Assembly: GCF_001907695.1 (NCBI RefSeq) | Contig: NZ_KV880638.1 | Location: 1,240,882 to 1,304,881 of the forward strand | DNA length: 64,000 nt | Source of the DNA: Thalassospira sp. TSL5-1 | GTDB taxonomy: Bacteria; Pseudomonadota; Alphaproteobacteria; Rhodospirillales; Thalassospiraceae | Direction of reading: 5' to 3' | In this document: positions 47,395 to 56,390 of the stretch, piece after piece | How positions within the stretch are numbered: the first letter of the stretch is position 1 | How the letters are laid out: each line of letters opens with the position of its first letter | Program-made: the position numbers and the translations under genes | Notes under the pieces: model-generated | Told to the model about the DNA's origin: nothing | What the model saw: the letters and a program-made list of their open reading frames with translations, nothing else | Databases searched by the model: none

Positions 47395-49230
47395 TTATTC
47401 GATCCCCAGTTCCTCGCGCAGCATTTCAAGTTCCAGCCAGCGTTCTTCGGCCTTTTCAATTTCGCGGCGTGCCGCTTCCATGCGGTCCAGCTTTTTCTGG
47501 AAGGCCGCCGGGTCCGATGTAAACAGGCTGCCATCGGCCAGGTCCGCTTCCAGTTGGGTAACTTCCCCTTCCAGCTTTTCGATGGTGGCGGGCAGCATGT
47601 CGTAATCGCGCTGGTCCTTATAGCTGAGTTTACCCTTGGCTTTGGGCTTGGCTGGGGTCGCATTGCCCGTTTTGCTACCGCCGCGTTTAATCGGTTTGGT
47701 GTTTGAGGGGCCATTGTCAGCCTCGGCCTTGGCCGAAAGTTTGCGCAAATGCACATAATCCGAATAGCCACCGGGATATTCGGTGGCAATGCCATTGCCT
47801 TCCATCACGATGGAGGATGTCACAACCCGATCGAGAAAATCACGATCATGACTGACCAGAAGCAGCGTGCCTTCGTATTCCGACAGCATTTCCTGCAACA
47901 GATCCAGCGTATCCATATCCAGATCGTTGGTCGGTTCGTCCATGATCAGAAGGTTGGTGGGTTTCGCCAGTTCCTTTGCCAGCAGCAAACGGTTGCGCTC
48001 CCCGCCCGAAAGGGCCCCCACCGGGCTTCTGGCCTGTTTTTCGTCAAACAGGAAATCGCGCAGATAGCTGACCACATGGCGCGGGGTACCGCGCACCATC
48101 ACCTGGTCACCGCCTACATCGCACAGGGTATCCCACAGGGTTTTGGTATCATCCAGGGCGGCGCGTTTCTGGTCAAAATAGGTTGGCGTCAGGTTGGTGC
48201 CAATTTTAACCGTGCCTTCATCGGGCGCGGTCTGCCCGGTCAGGATTTTAAGCAGCGTGGTTTTACCCGCCCCGTTTGGCCCGATAATACCGACTTTATC
48301 GCCGCGCAAAATGCGGGTGGAAAAGCCCGAAATGATGTGTTTGTCATCCCAGGATTTGCCAATATCGGTCGCCTCGATCACGACCTTGCCCGACGTGCTG
48401 CCGGTTTCGGATGCCAGCGACACATTGCCAATCCGCCCCACCTGTTGCGAGCGTTCATGGCGCATTTCATACAGGCGGCGCAGGCGGCCCTGGTTGCGTT
48501 TGCGCCGGGCGGTAATGCCCTGCACGGCCCAAACCGATTCCTGGGCAATCAGTTTATCCAGCTTGGCGCGTTCTTCGGCTTCCTTGCGGTAAACTTCTTC
48601 CGACCAGTCATCAAACTGGGCAAAGCTCTGGTCATTGCGGCGCAATACCCCGCGATCCAGCCACAGCACACCATTGGAAATGGCATTCAAAAAGGCGCGG
48701 TCATGCGAAATCACCACAACAGCCCCGCGAAACGCCTTGATCTCGCTTTCCAGCCATTCAATCGTTGGCAGATCCAGATGGTTGGTCGGTTCGTCCAGCA
48801 ACAGGACTTGCGGGTCGGCAATCAGGGCACGGGCAATGGCGGTTCGGCGACCTTCACCGCCCGACAGGGTATTGGGGTCCGCCTTGGGGTCAATCTTGAC
48901 GGCATCCAGCAGCATATCCGCCCGGTAGGCGTAATCCTGCTCATGGTCCTCAAGCGCGCTTAGAACGTAATCCTCGACCGTGGCGTAATCGCCAAAACGC
49001 GGTTCCTGGGCCAGATAGGCGACCTTGCAGCCGGGCTGAACAAAGCGTTCGCCGCCATCGGCCTCGATTTCACCGGCGATAATTTTTAACAGCGTGGATT
49101 TCCCCCCGCCATTGCGGCCGACCAGGCACAACCTGTCGCGTTCGCCAATGGCAACCGACACGTCGGAAAACAGGTCATTGCCGCCAAATGTCAGGCGGAT
49201 GTCGTTAATATTGATCAGCGGTGGCGCCAT
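47395..49230 (-). CDS. uup: ABC-F family ATPase, Uup-like
   Basis: 611-residue soluble protein with two ABC ATPase domains and no membrane part. First Walker A GRNGGGKS (about 38-45) and signature LSGGEGRR; second Walker A GPNGAGKT (about 318-325) and signature LSGGERNR. A charged linker joins them. The C-terminal 90 residues are Lys-rich followed by a predicted coiled coil (LPATIEKLEGEVTQLEADLAD...MEAARREIEKAEERWLELEMLREEL), which marks the Uup branch that acts on ribosomes or branched DNA. It has its own terminator. EttA-type or other ABC-F roles cannot be excluded. Confidence 0.92.
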   Translation of the reverse strand: MAPPLININDIRLTFGGNDLFSDVSVAIGERDRLCLVGRNGGGKSTLLKIIAGEIEADGGERFVQPGCKVAYLAQEPRFGDYATVEDYVLSALEDHEQDYAYRADMLLDAVKIDPKADPNTLSGGEGRRTAIARALIADPQVLLLDEPTNHLDLPTIEWLESEIKAFRGAVVVISHDRAFLNAISNGVLWLDRGVLRRNDQSFAQFDDWSEEVYRKEAEERAKLDKLIAQESVWAVQGITARRKRNQGRLRRLYEMRHERSQQVGRIGNVSLASETGSTSGKVVIEATDIGKSWDDKHIISGFSTRILRGDKVGIIGPNGAGKTTLLKILTGQTAPDEGTVKIGTNLTPTYFDQKRAALDDTKTLWDTLCDVGGDQVMVRGTPRHVVSYLRDFLFDEKQARSPVGALSGGERNRLLLAKELAKPTNLLIMDEPTNDLDMDTLDLLQEMLSEYEGTLLLVSHDRDFLDRVVTSSIVMEGNGIATEYPGGYSDYVHLRKLSAKAEADNGPSNTKPIKRGGSKTGNATPAKPKAKGKLSYKDQRDYDMLPATIEKLEGEVTQLEADLADGSLFTSDPAAFQKKLDRMEAARREIEKAEERWLELEMLREELGIE

Positions 49231-49368
49231 GAAAACCTAAAACCCCGAAAACGGTAAATGTGTTGCCCCCTGCAAACCGCAAAATGCGCTGCGGTGCAAG
49301 CGAAATCATATCGTGTGATCAAGCCACAGCAATGCGCCCAAGTCGCAAAAAGCCAACATGCAGGAAGA

Positions 49369-50199
49369 CTAAATATGGCGTTCCTTGCAAATCTGGTCCC
49401 AGGCGGCGTTGATACGGGCCATTTTTTCGTTCGCCTGTTCAACAAATTCCTCGGGCATACCCTTTGCCATCAAAAGGTCCGGGTGGTTTTCGCGCGACAG
49501 CTTGCGATGTGCTGCCTTAAGCTCTTCATTGCTGGCAGATCGGGTCAGGCCCAGTTGTTTATACGGGTCCTGTTCGCTGCGCGGGGCGGTGCTGCCCTGG
49601 TGAACACGGTCAAAGTCAACATCTTCAAAGCCGAAAATCATCGCAACCTTGCGCAGATATTCCTTTTCTGCCGGGTGCAGTGTGCCATCGGCCAGGGCAA
49701 TCTGATGCAGGGCTTCAAGGATGCTTTCCAGAACCGCACGTTCACCGGCAAACATTTGTGCAATTTGTTGGGCATAGGGTTCGTATCCATCGGGCGAACG
49801 GCGGGCAGCATCGAAAATTTGGCCGACCTGGGCGGCATCCGGGCCGGTAACGCGAAACAGGCGTTTAAACGCGTCAATTTCTTCGCGGGTGACGGTACCA
49901 TCGGCCTTGGCCATTTTGGCCGACAATACGATAACGCCAGTGGCAAAGGCGACCTGGCGTGGGTCTGCTCCGCCAAACTGACCACTAAATTGCCCGCCAT
50001 ATTGCCCCGTGCGCTGCCCCCACGGATTGCCGCCACTATGCTGGCCCCAGGGCCCACCCGATGAAATGCGTTCCTGGCTGAAATCGCCATCGTTGGCCTT
50101 GTCCACCATATGGCCCGCCGCGGCACCCAAAATGGCCCCCAGCGGTCCGCCCAGGGCAAAGCCTGCTGCGCCGCCAATGATTTTGCCCCAGATGCTCAT
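49369..50199 (-). CDS. DjlA-like protein with TerB-like and DnaJ domains
   Basis: 276 residues. The N terminus (about 5-33) is a glycine zipper (GKIIGGAAGFALGGPLGAILGAAAG), likely membrane inserted. A Gly/Gln/Trp-rich linker with PWGQ repeats follows (about 47-77). Residues 80-195 form a TerB-like helical domain, and residues 211-276 are a C-terminal J-domain with the DnaK-stimulating HPD at 239-241. This order is that of the DjlA cochaperone. The ATG at 50199 has GGAG 9 bases upstream; the longer frame to 50298 has no support. It stands alone, with the ABC-F gene 138 bases downstream. Confidence 0.88.
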   Translation of the reverse strand: MSIWGKIIGGAAGFALGGPLGAILGAAAGHMVDKANDGDFSQERISSGGPWGQHSGGNPWGQRTGQYGGQFSGQFGGADPRQVAFATGVIVLSAKMAKADGTVTREEIDAFKRLFRVTGPDAAQVGQIFDAARRSPDGYEPYAQQIAQMFAGERAVLESILEALHQIALADGTLHPAEKEYLRKVAMIFGFEDVDFDRVHQGSTAPRSEQDPYKQLGLTRSASNEELKAAHRKLSRENHPDLLMAKGMPEEFVEQANEKMARINAAWDQICKERHI

Positions 50200-50370
50200 G
50201 GTTTCAGTGCTCCGATTGTCAAAAGGCGGTGCAACGAAACACGGCGCCGGATTGGTTAAAGTTGCTCCAGAAATAGGGTAATACTTCTGTATCGGCAAGG
50301 GTTGGTCATTTCGAGAATTGTTTGGCAGTTATTTCGCACGATTACATTGAAACGGCGCGGGTGGATACCA

Positions 50371-50397
50371 ACCTAAGGATAGGTATTATCCTTAGGT
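50371..50397. promoter_or_regulatory. Perfect 11-bp inverted repeat upstream of the chemoreceptor gene
   Basis: ACCTAAGGATA (50371-50381) and TATCCTTAGGT (50387-50397) are exact reverse complements around GGTAT. Allowing a 2-base bulge, ACCAA/TTGGT extends the match to 15 pairs. It lies 19 bases before the ATG at 50417 and abuts the alternative TTG start at 50399, so as DNA it could be an operator and as RNA a hairpin hiding the ribosome site. No T-run follows. Confidence 0.6.
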
Positions 50398-50416
50398 ATT
50401 GGTGTGGCGTGCTTTT

Positions 50417-52381
50417 ATGCAATTTCTGTCAAAATTCCGGCTTATTTACCAAATTTCTCTGATCGGGGCGATTGCGCTTGTTGTTTTTGCGTTTGTCGCC
50501 ATCGGACAGTTTGTTTCCAACCAGTCCCGTCAGGTGGCCGAGCAGGCGGCTCAGATCGCGACAGAAAATCGGCAAATGATTGGCGAGGTTTCGCTGGAGT
50601 TTTTAAATGCACGCCGCCGGGAAAAAGATTTTCTGCTGCGCCGGGATGAGGAATATGTCGATCTGCATGGGGCCACGGTTTCCAGTGTTATTGATGGGTT
50701 GAACTATTTGCATGCCCGTCCGGAAATGTCGGCTGACCGCGCTACCATCAACCAAATTCGCGATCTTTTTCAGAGCTATGCCAAGGCTTTTGGCGAGGTT
50801 GTCGTCTTGCAACGCGATATTGGTCTGGACGAAAAAAGCGGATTGATGGGGAAGTTGCGTTCCTCGGTTCACGCTGTTGAAAGCGATTTGAAAAAATACG
50901 ATGCCGACAAACTGACAGTCCTGATGTTGATGATGCGACGGCACGAGAAGGATTTTCTTGCCCGGCTGGACCGTAAATATCTTGCCGAAATACAACAGCG
51001 TCTTGCGGAATTTAAAACGGCCCTGTCGATCAATAATGACATCCCGGCAGCGGATAAAACCCGTTTGTTGCAATTGATGACGTCTTATATTGCCGACTTT
51101 ACGAACGTTGCAGATGCCATTTCACAGCGTGAAGAAAAACTCTTGCTTTTGAGCGATTATTTTAGCGCGGCAGAGCCGCTGTTGGCTTCATTGACCGCCA
51201 AGGTTGATGCCTACGCAAATGCTCAGCGCGCGGATGCCAAAATTATCGCCAAAAATAGTCTTCATTTCAGTATTTTTGCCTTTGTCGCAGGGGCCGTTGT
51301 TCTGCTTGTCATGTCAGTTTTGCTGTCTCGCGGGATTGTGTCGGCTATTACGGCGCTGACAGGGAAGATGACCCGCCTTGCTCACAACGATTTTGATGTG
51401 GACCTGTCCGAAGCCAGCCGGAAGGACGAAATTGGCGAAATGGGCCGGGCCGTCATGGTGTTTCGTGAAAACGGCATTGAACGCGTTAAACTGGAGGCAG
51501 AGCAGGCCCGCCAGCAGGAAGAACGCCGCATTCGTATGGAAAAACAGGAGCAGAATATCCTCGAATTTGATGCAGTTGTGGTCAATGTCATGGCAACTGT
51601 AGAGGAGGCGGTTCAAAGGTTGCATGGCTCGTCTGCCGTGTTGCGCGGCAGTGCTGAAACGTCGTCGCGTCAGTCAATGGTCGTGTCCTCCGGGGCTGAG
51701 GAAGCCTCGGCAAATGTGCAGCTGGTGGCAACGGCCGCCACCGAGCTTGCCGCTTCAATCAATGAAATTTCCAGTCAGGTTAGCGATACCTCGAATATGG
51801 CTGTTGCAGCATCCGAACGAGCCCGTGCCACCAGCAATAATATCCAGCGTCTGGATGATGCGGCCGTGCATATTGGCGAGGTGATTGGCCTGATTAGCGA
51901 CATTGCAGCGCAAACCAATCTTTTGGCATTAAATGCCACGATCGAGGCGGCCCGTGCCGGTGATGCCGGAAAAGGGTTTGCCGTGGTTGCCGGTGAGGTC
52001 AAAAATCTTGCCACCCAAACTGGCCGGGCGACCCAGGAAATTACCAATCAGGTGACGGGTATTCAGGGCGCAACCCGTGATGCGGTTACCGCAATAGAAG
52101 AAATTGTTGGCATGATTGCCGAAATCAGCCAGCGCGCCTCTGCCGTGGCCGCCGCGATTGAGGAGCAGACTGCTGCAACCAGCGAAATTTCCCAGAATGT
52201 GGAGCAAGCCGCCGTTGGCACCGAAGAAATTTCGGCGGCCATGACCGGATTAAGCGGGGCTGTTGCCGATACAAACAGTGCGGCTGGCGATGTTAGTCGT
52301 TCAGCCACCGATCTGGGGCGGGAAAATAGCCAGTTGCAGCAGGAGGTACATAGCTTCCTTGACAGGATGCGGGCGCTTTGA
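50417..52381 (+). CDS. Methyl-accepting chemotaxis protein
   Basis: About 654 residues. One membrane helix near the N terminus (about 10-32) is followed by a periplasmic all-helical sensor of about 250 residues and a second membrane helix (about 282-306). A HAMP domain comes next (about 306-360; [34 protein letters not shown]), and then the cytosolic signalling domain with the conserved hairpin tip [20 protein letters not shown]. It feeds the CheA kinase. The ligand is unknown and no che genes are in the window, so this is an orphan receptor. The ATG at 50417 was preferred over the TTG at 50399; neither has a strong ribosome site, perhaps because of the hairpin just upstream. Confidence 0.93.
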   Translation: MQFLSKFRLIYQISLIGAIALVVFAFVAIGQFVSNQSRQVAEQAAQIATENRQMIGEVSLEFLNARRREKDFLLRRDEEYVDLHGATVSSVIDGLNYLHARPEMSADRATINQIRDLFQSYAKAFGEVVVLQRDIGLDEKSGLMGKLRSSVHAVESDLKKYDADKLTVLMLMMRRHEKDFLARLDRKYLAEIQQRLAEFKTALSINNDIPAADKTRLLQLMTSYIADFTNVADAISQREEKLLLLSDYFSAAEPLLASLTAKVDAYANAQRADAKIIAKNSLHFSIFAFVAGAVVLLVMSVLLSRGIVSAITALTGKMTRLAHNDFDVDLSEASRKDEIGEMGRAVMVFRENGIERVKLEAEQARQQEERRIRMEKQEQNILEFDAVVVNVMATVEEAVQRLHGSSAVLRGSAETSSRQSMVVSSGAEEASANVQLVATAATELAASINEISSQVSDTSNMAVAASERARATSNNIQRLDDAAVHIGEVIGLISDIAAQTNLLALNATIEAARAGDAGKGFAVVAGEVKNLATQTGRATQEITNQVTGIQGATRDAVTAIEEIVGMIAEISQRASAVAAAIEEQTAATSEISQNVEQAAVGTEEISAAMTGLSGAVADTNSAAGDVSRSATDLGRENSQLQQEVHSFLDRMRAL

Positions 52382-52444
52382 TGACAAAACGTTGGTAACT
52401 GTGGGGTGAACGGGCTTGTTAATGGCGGTGTTTTTGCAATAAAG

Positions 52445-52460
52445 TAACGGTAAACCGTTA
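52445..52460. promoter_or_regulatory. Perfect palindrome, candidate autoregulatory operator of the MarR-like gene
   Basis: TAACGGT (52445-52451) and ACCGTTA (52454-52460) are exact inverted repeats around AA, the size of a MarR/winged-helix site. It lies 78 bases before the regulator start. The partial half-site ACCGTTTT recurs at 53237-53244 and 53345-53352, upstream of the TRAP operon. Confidence 0.5.
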
Positions 52461-52537
52461 TATTTTTGATCTGGATGGTGAGATGTCCGTTCTATGTTTC
52501 GGTTAAGTGCGTCAAAAAAATAACTGGAACGTCTAAT

Positions 52538-53047
52538 ATGACCGAAAAACAGCGTATTGTTTCTTCCTCGCACCTGGTGTCCGACCGTGCAGCCGAGCTG
52601 TCCGAGCTGGAATTTGCCCTGATTCTATCGGGCAATGCCTTTAACCGCTGGGTTGTGCGCTGTATGCGGGCAGCCGGGATGCCTGACCTTTCCATTCTTG
52701 ATATTCTGGTTCTGCATAATGTGAATTCGCGCGAACGGGAAAAAAGCCTGTCGGAAGTGTGCTTTGTCCTAAATGTCGAAGACAGCCATCTGGTGAATTA
52801 TGCCCTGAAAAAACTGCGCAAGCAGGGGCTGGTAGATGGCATCAAGCGGGGCAAGGAAGTGCATTATGCCACCTCGAAGGAAGGCCGCGAGCTGTGCCAG
52901 CGTTATCGCGAAGTGCGGGAAGCCTGCTTGATTGAAACCTTTGAGCGCCTGGGGGTTAATCGCGACGAGGTGGGCGATGTTGCCAAAACCCTGCGCGCCA
53001 TTTCTGGTGTGTATGACCAGGCCTCGCGCGCGGCAAGTGCAATGTAG
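52538..53047 (+). CDS. MarR-like winged-helix transcriptional regulator
   Basis: 169 residues with a winged helix-turn-helix at about 45-120: SILDILVLHNVNSREREKSLSEVCFVLNVEDSHLVNYALKKLRKQGLVDGIKRGKEVHYATSKEGREL. This fits the MarR/HTH_27 type found next to transporters and catabolic genes. It is separated by a terminator from the TRAP/5-oxoprolinase operon downstream on the same strand and probably controls it. The ATG at 52538 begins the conserved part; a longer frame from 52466 starts with unlikely sequence. Confidence 0.82.
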   Translation: MTEKQRIVSSSHLVSDRAAELSELEFALILSGNAFNRWVVRCMRAAGMPDLSILDILVLHNVNSREREKSLSEVCFVLNVEDSHLVNYALKKLRKQGLVDGIKRGKEVHYATSKEGRELCQRYREVREACLIETFERLGVNRDEVGDVAKTLRAISGVYDQASRAASAM

Positions 53048-53395
53048 GCGGGCGGCGTCGGTGGTGATGGTGGTCGTTTTGCGCGATTATACCCTGTGAA
53101 ATGAACAGAAAAGCAAACAGGCCGAGTCTTTAATCATTCCAGTTTTATGAACATAAAAACGGCAGCTTTCCTAGCGGGAAGCTGCCATTTTTTTGTCTTG
53201 TCTCTGTCTATTTTCGATCAGCGTCACGTTATAGGCACCGTTTTTCAACTCGTTAGAGCGGGCAATCGATGCGTAAAAAAAACAGCATCCAGTTTTTTGC
53301 ATGACTGTTATGAAAGTACGTTGACAAATTGACGATAAAATGTAACCGTTTTGTTGGAAGGCTAAATTGAAAACAAAAAACGGGAGACTGATAAA
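53048..53395 (+). other. Non-coding gap before the second TRAP operon
   Basis: About 350 bases. It holds the terminator at 53161-53194, the two ACCGTTTT half-sites and an AT-rich stretch with a TTGACA at 53320-53325 that could be a -35 element. No -10 match at ideal spacing is clear. No small gene was recognised. Confidence 0.4.
53161..53194 (+). terminator. Terminator after the MarR-like regulator
   Basis: GGCAGCTT (53161-53168) pairs with AAGCTGCC (53179-53186), extended inward by T-G and two C-G pairs, with loop TAGC. A run of seven T follows at 53188-53194. The upstream A-run lets it also work on the other strand. Confidence 0.85.
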
Positions 53396-54370
53396 ATGTT
53401 GAAAAAGGCGTTTTCGGCTGTTGCCATCGCGGCGATGACCTTTTCGGCGGGGGCTGCAATGGCTGCCGATAAGTGGGATATGGCAACCCCTTATCCGGAT
53501 GCGACATTCCATACCCAGAACATTATGGAATTTGCCAAGGACGTGGAAGCCGCGACCAATGGTGAATTGGCGATTACCGTGCATTCGGGTGGATCACTGT
53601 TCAAACATGCCGAAATCAAACGGTCGGTTCAGCGTGGTCTGGTGCCGATTGGCGAAGTGCTGATTTCGCTTCTGGCCAATGAAGACCCGGTTTACACCGT
53701 TGATGCCATCCCGTTTTTGGCAACCAGCTATGACGATGCCAAAAAACTGTGGGATGTTTCGCGCACAACGATCGAAGAAAAGCTGGCAAAAGACGGTTTG
53801 AAAGTGCTTTACGCCGTTCCGTGGCCAGCCCAGGGCCTTTATACCGCCAAGGAAGTCAATTCGGTTGAGGACCTCAAGGGGCTTAAGTTCCGTGCTTATA
53901 ATGCCACCACCTCGCAACTTGCCGAATTGACCGGCATGGTCGCAACCCAGGTGGAAGTGCCCGAAATTCCGACCGCCTTTGCCACCGGCATTGTCGAAGC
54001 GATGATGACCTCGCCCTCGACCGGGGCGAATTCCAAGGCCTGGGACTTTGTAGATAATTTCTATGATGTGCAGGCATGGTTGCCCAAAAACATGGTGATC
54101 GTGAATGCCAAGTCCTTTGATCGCCTGTCGCCCGATGTGCAGAAAGCCGTGATGGATGCCGCCGCCAAGGCCGAAGAACGCGGCTGGAAAATGAGCATGG
54201 ACGAAGCTGAAGCCAAAAAGGCGATCCTTAAGGAAAACGGCATGAATGTTGCCGCGCCCAGTGCCGAATTGAAGGCGGGCCTTGCCAAGGTTGGCGATGA
54301 AATGGTGGCCGATTGGCTCAAGAAAACCGGCGATACCGGCCAGGCCATTATCGACGCTTACAAGAAGTAA
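53396..54370 (+). CDS. TRAP transporter substrate-binding protein (DctP family), possibly for 5-oxoproline
   Basis: 324 residues with a signal peptide (KKAFSAVAIAAMTFSAGAAMA, cleavage before ADKW), periplasmic. The DctP fold is clear: NGELAITVHSGGSLFKHAEIKRSVQRGL, the arginine R166 in LKGLKFRAYN for carboxylate binding, and the long C-terminal helix. It heads the operon DctP-DctQ-DctM-5-oxoprolinase, so 5-oxoproline (pyroglutamate) or a related cyclic amide is the likely ligand. A pyroglutamate-binding DctP subfamily is known from Bordetella (DctP6/DctP7). The ligand assignment is inference. Confidence 0.92.
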   Translation: MLKKAFSAVAIAAMTFSAGAAMAADKWDMATPYPDATFHTQNIMEFAKDVEAATNGELAITVHSGGSLFKHAEIKRSVQRGLVPIGEVLISLLANEDPVYTVDAIPFLATSYDDAKKLWDVSRTTIEEKLAKDGLKVLYAVPWPAQGLYTAKEVNSVEDLKGLKFRAYNATTSQLAELTGMVATQVEVPEIPTAFATGIVEAMMTSPSTGANSKAWDFVDNFYDVQAWLPKNMVIVNAKSFDRLSPDVQKAVMDAAAKAEERGWKMSMDEAEAKKAILKENGMNVAAPSAELKAGLAKVGDEMVADWLKKTGDTGQAIIDAYKK

Positions 54371-54492
54371 TATCCTCTTTGCATTGTCCGGGGCACCCGT
54401 TATTGGCGGCCCCGGACAATTCATACGTCAAAAAATGATATTCTGTATCTCGCTATCAACCACCGGCCTGGCCGGGTGGAAAGGGGATCACT

Positions 54493-55005
54493 GTGCGTAA
54501 ATCACTGGATATTCTTTTTAAGGTAACGTCGGTTTTGGCTGCTGTGTTTCTGGTGATGATCGCAGTGCTGATTCTTTCCCAGTCAATCGGGCGTTTGTTT
54601 GGCCATGTTATTCCCGATGCCAATGAATTGTCGGGTTTTTCACTGGCGGCCGGCATGTTTCTGGCCCTGGGGCCTGCGCTGCGGCATGGGGCGCATATTC
54701 GGGTTTTGCTGGTTGTCGGGCAGTTATCGGGTGTGCCGCGCCGCATCATGGACCTGATCACGCTGGCTTTTGCGGTGTTTCTGGCCGGTTATTTTACCTG
54801 GTGGATGGGGGTTTTGGCCCAGGAAAGTTTTTCCTATGGCGATGCTTCGCCGGGGGTTTTGGCCTTTCCGCTCTGGATTCCGCAAACCGCAATGACCTTT
54901 GGTCTGGGTATGCTCACGTTGGCCCTGGTCGAAGGCTTTATTGATACGCTTTGGGGTCGCGCCACCGTGTTTGCCGACCGCGAAACCAGCGACATGACGG
55001 AATAA
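54493..55005 (+). CDS. TRAP transporter small permease (DctQ family)
   Basis: 170 residues with four predicted membrane helices (about 7-28, 48-66, 89-110 and 130-152). It begins with GTG at 54493 preceded by AAGGGG, a good ribosome site. It lies 122 bases after the binding-protein gene and 12 bases before the large permease gene, forming the membrane part of the second TRAP importer. Confidence 0.88.
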   Translation: MRKSLDILFKVTSVLAAVFLVMIAVLILSQSIGRLFGHVIPDANELSGFSLAAGMFLALGPALRHGAHIRVLLVVGQLSGVPRRIMDLITLAFAVFLAGYFTWWMGVLAQESFSYGDASPGVLAFPLWIPQTAMTFGLGMLTLALVEGFIDTLWGRATVFADRETSDMTE

Positions 55006-55017
55006 GGGGTAGGTCAT

Positions 55018-56316
55018 ATGGAAGTTCTTGAAATCGGCCTGGTCCTGATGGCGCTGCTGTTCCTGTTTTTGGGCGCTGGGCTTTGGGTGGCATTGTCGCT
55101 GTTTGCTATTGGCATTATTGGTCTTGAGTTTTTTTCCGGCGCACAAACCGGCCCGGTTATGGCAACCACCGCCTGGAGCAGCATTGCCACCTGGTCGCTG
55201 GCCCCGCTGCCGCTGTTTATCTGGATGGGCGAAATCCTGTTTCGATCCCGCCTGTCCGAGGACATGTTTACCGGCCTGGCACCGTGGTTAAATCGCCTGC
55301 CGGGGCGTCTGTTGCATGTCAATATTCTGGGCTGCGGTATCTTTGCGGCTGTTTCCGGCTCCTCTGCGGCAACGGCGGCCACCATTGGCCGCATGTCGAT
55401 CCCCGAATTGCGCAAGCAGGGCTATGCTGACAAGCTGATTTTGGGCACCCTGGCCGGGTCCGGCACGCTGGGCCTGCTTATTCCGCCGTCGATCATTCTG
55501 ATTGTCTATGGTGTGTCCGCCGAGCTGTCGATTGCGCGTTTGTTCATCGCTGGTGTCTTGCCCGGTATCATGCTGATCGTGCTGTTTATGGGCTTTGTCA
55601 TGATATGGTCCACCATCCATAAGGACAAAATGCCCCCCGCAGCACCCAGCATTCCCTTTATGGACAAGGTGCGGGCATCGGGCCGCCTTATTCCGGTTAT
55701 TTTGCTGATCACGGCCGTGATTGGCTCGATCTATGGCGGCATTGCCACCCCGACCGAGGCAGCGGCCTTTGGTGTGGTCGGCGCGCTGATCCTGTCCGCC
55801 TTCAGTCGCACATTAAGCTGGGCCAGCTTTGTCGATGGCCTGATGGGCGCAACCCGCACCTCCTGCATGATCTGTTTTATTCTTGCCGGTGCCTCGATCC
55901 TGACGGTGGCGATGGGTTTTACCGGTATTCCGCGCGAACTTGCCGGGCTGATTTCGGATATGCACCTATCGCCCTACGCGCTTTTGGCGATGTTAACCCT
56001 GTTTTTCATCGTCATGGGCTGTTTCCTTGATGGCATTTCGGTGGTTGTGCTGACAACCTCGGTCATTTTGCCGATGGTGCAGGCTGCCAATATCGATGCT
56101 CTGTGGTTTGGCATCTATCTGGTGCTGGTGGTTGAAATGTCGCAAATCACCCCGCCGGTTGGCTTTAACCTGTTTGTTTTGCAGGGGCTGACGGGCAAGA
56201 ACCTGTTTTCCATCGCCGTTGCGGCGCTGCCATTTTTCTTTTTGCTGATGGCCGCTGTGGCGCTGATCACAATTTTCCCCGGCATTGCCACCTGGCTGCC
56301 GACGCAAATGAACTAG
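55018..56316 (+). CDS. TRAP transporter large permease (DctM family)
   Basis: 432 residues with about 12 membrane segments. Family stretches: the SGSSAATAATIGRMSIPEL segment (about 108-126), LLIPPSIILIVYGVSAELS (about 156-174), PTEAAAFGVVGAL and the C-terminal EMSQITPPVGFNLFVLQGLTG. It is the ion-coupled permease of the second TRAP system and lies between the small permease and the 5-oxoprolinase gene (74 bases). Confidence 0.92.
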   Translation: MEVLEIGLVLMALLFLFLGAGLWVALSLFAIGIIGLEFFSGAQTGPVMATTAWSSIATWSLAPLPLFIWMGEILFRSRLSEDMFTGLAPWLNRLPGRLLHVNILGCGIFAAVSGSSAATAATIGRMSIPELRKQGYADKLILGTLAGSGTLGLLIPPSIILIVYGVSAELSIARLFIAGVLPGIMLIVLFMGFVMIWSTIHKDKMPPAAPSIPFMDKVRASGRLIPVILLITAVIGSIYGGIATPTEAAAFGVVGALILSAFSRTLSWASFVDGLMGATRTSCMICFILAGASILTVAMGFTGIPRELAGLISDMHLSPYALLAMLTLFFIVMGCFLDGISVVVLTTSVILPMVQAANIDALWFGIYLVLVVEMSQITPPVGFNLFVLQGLTGKNLFSIAVAALPFFFLLMAAVALITIFPGIATWLPTQMN

Positions 56317-56390
56317 GCAATGTGCGGCTGGCATTGCCGGTCCCATTGTCCCGCTATTTCTGAATTTCGGATGCTGAAGGAGTAAGCATC

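Noticed and set aside
47749-48963. 404-codon open frame on the plus strand opposite the ABC-F gene
   Set aside because: Antisense to a clear two-domain ATPase, with no recognisable motifs.
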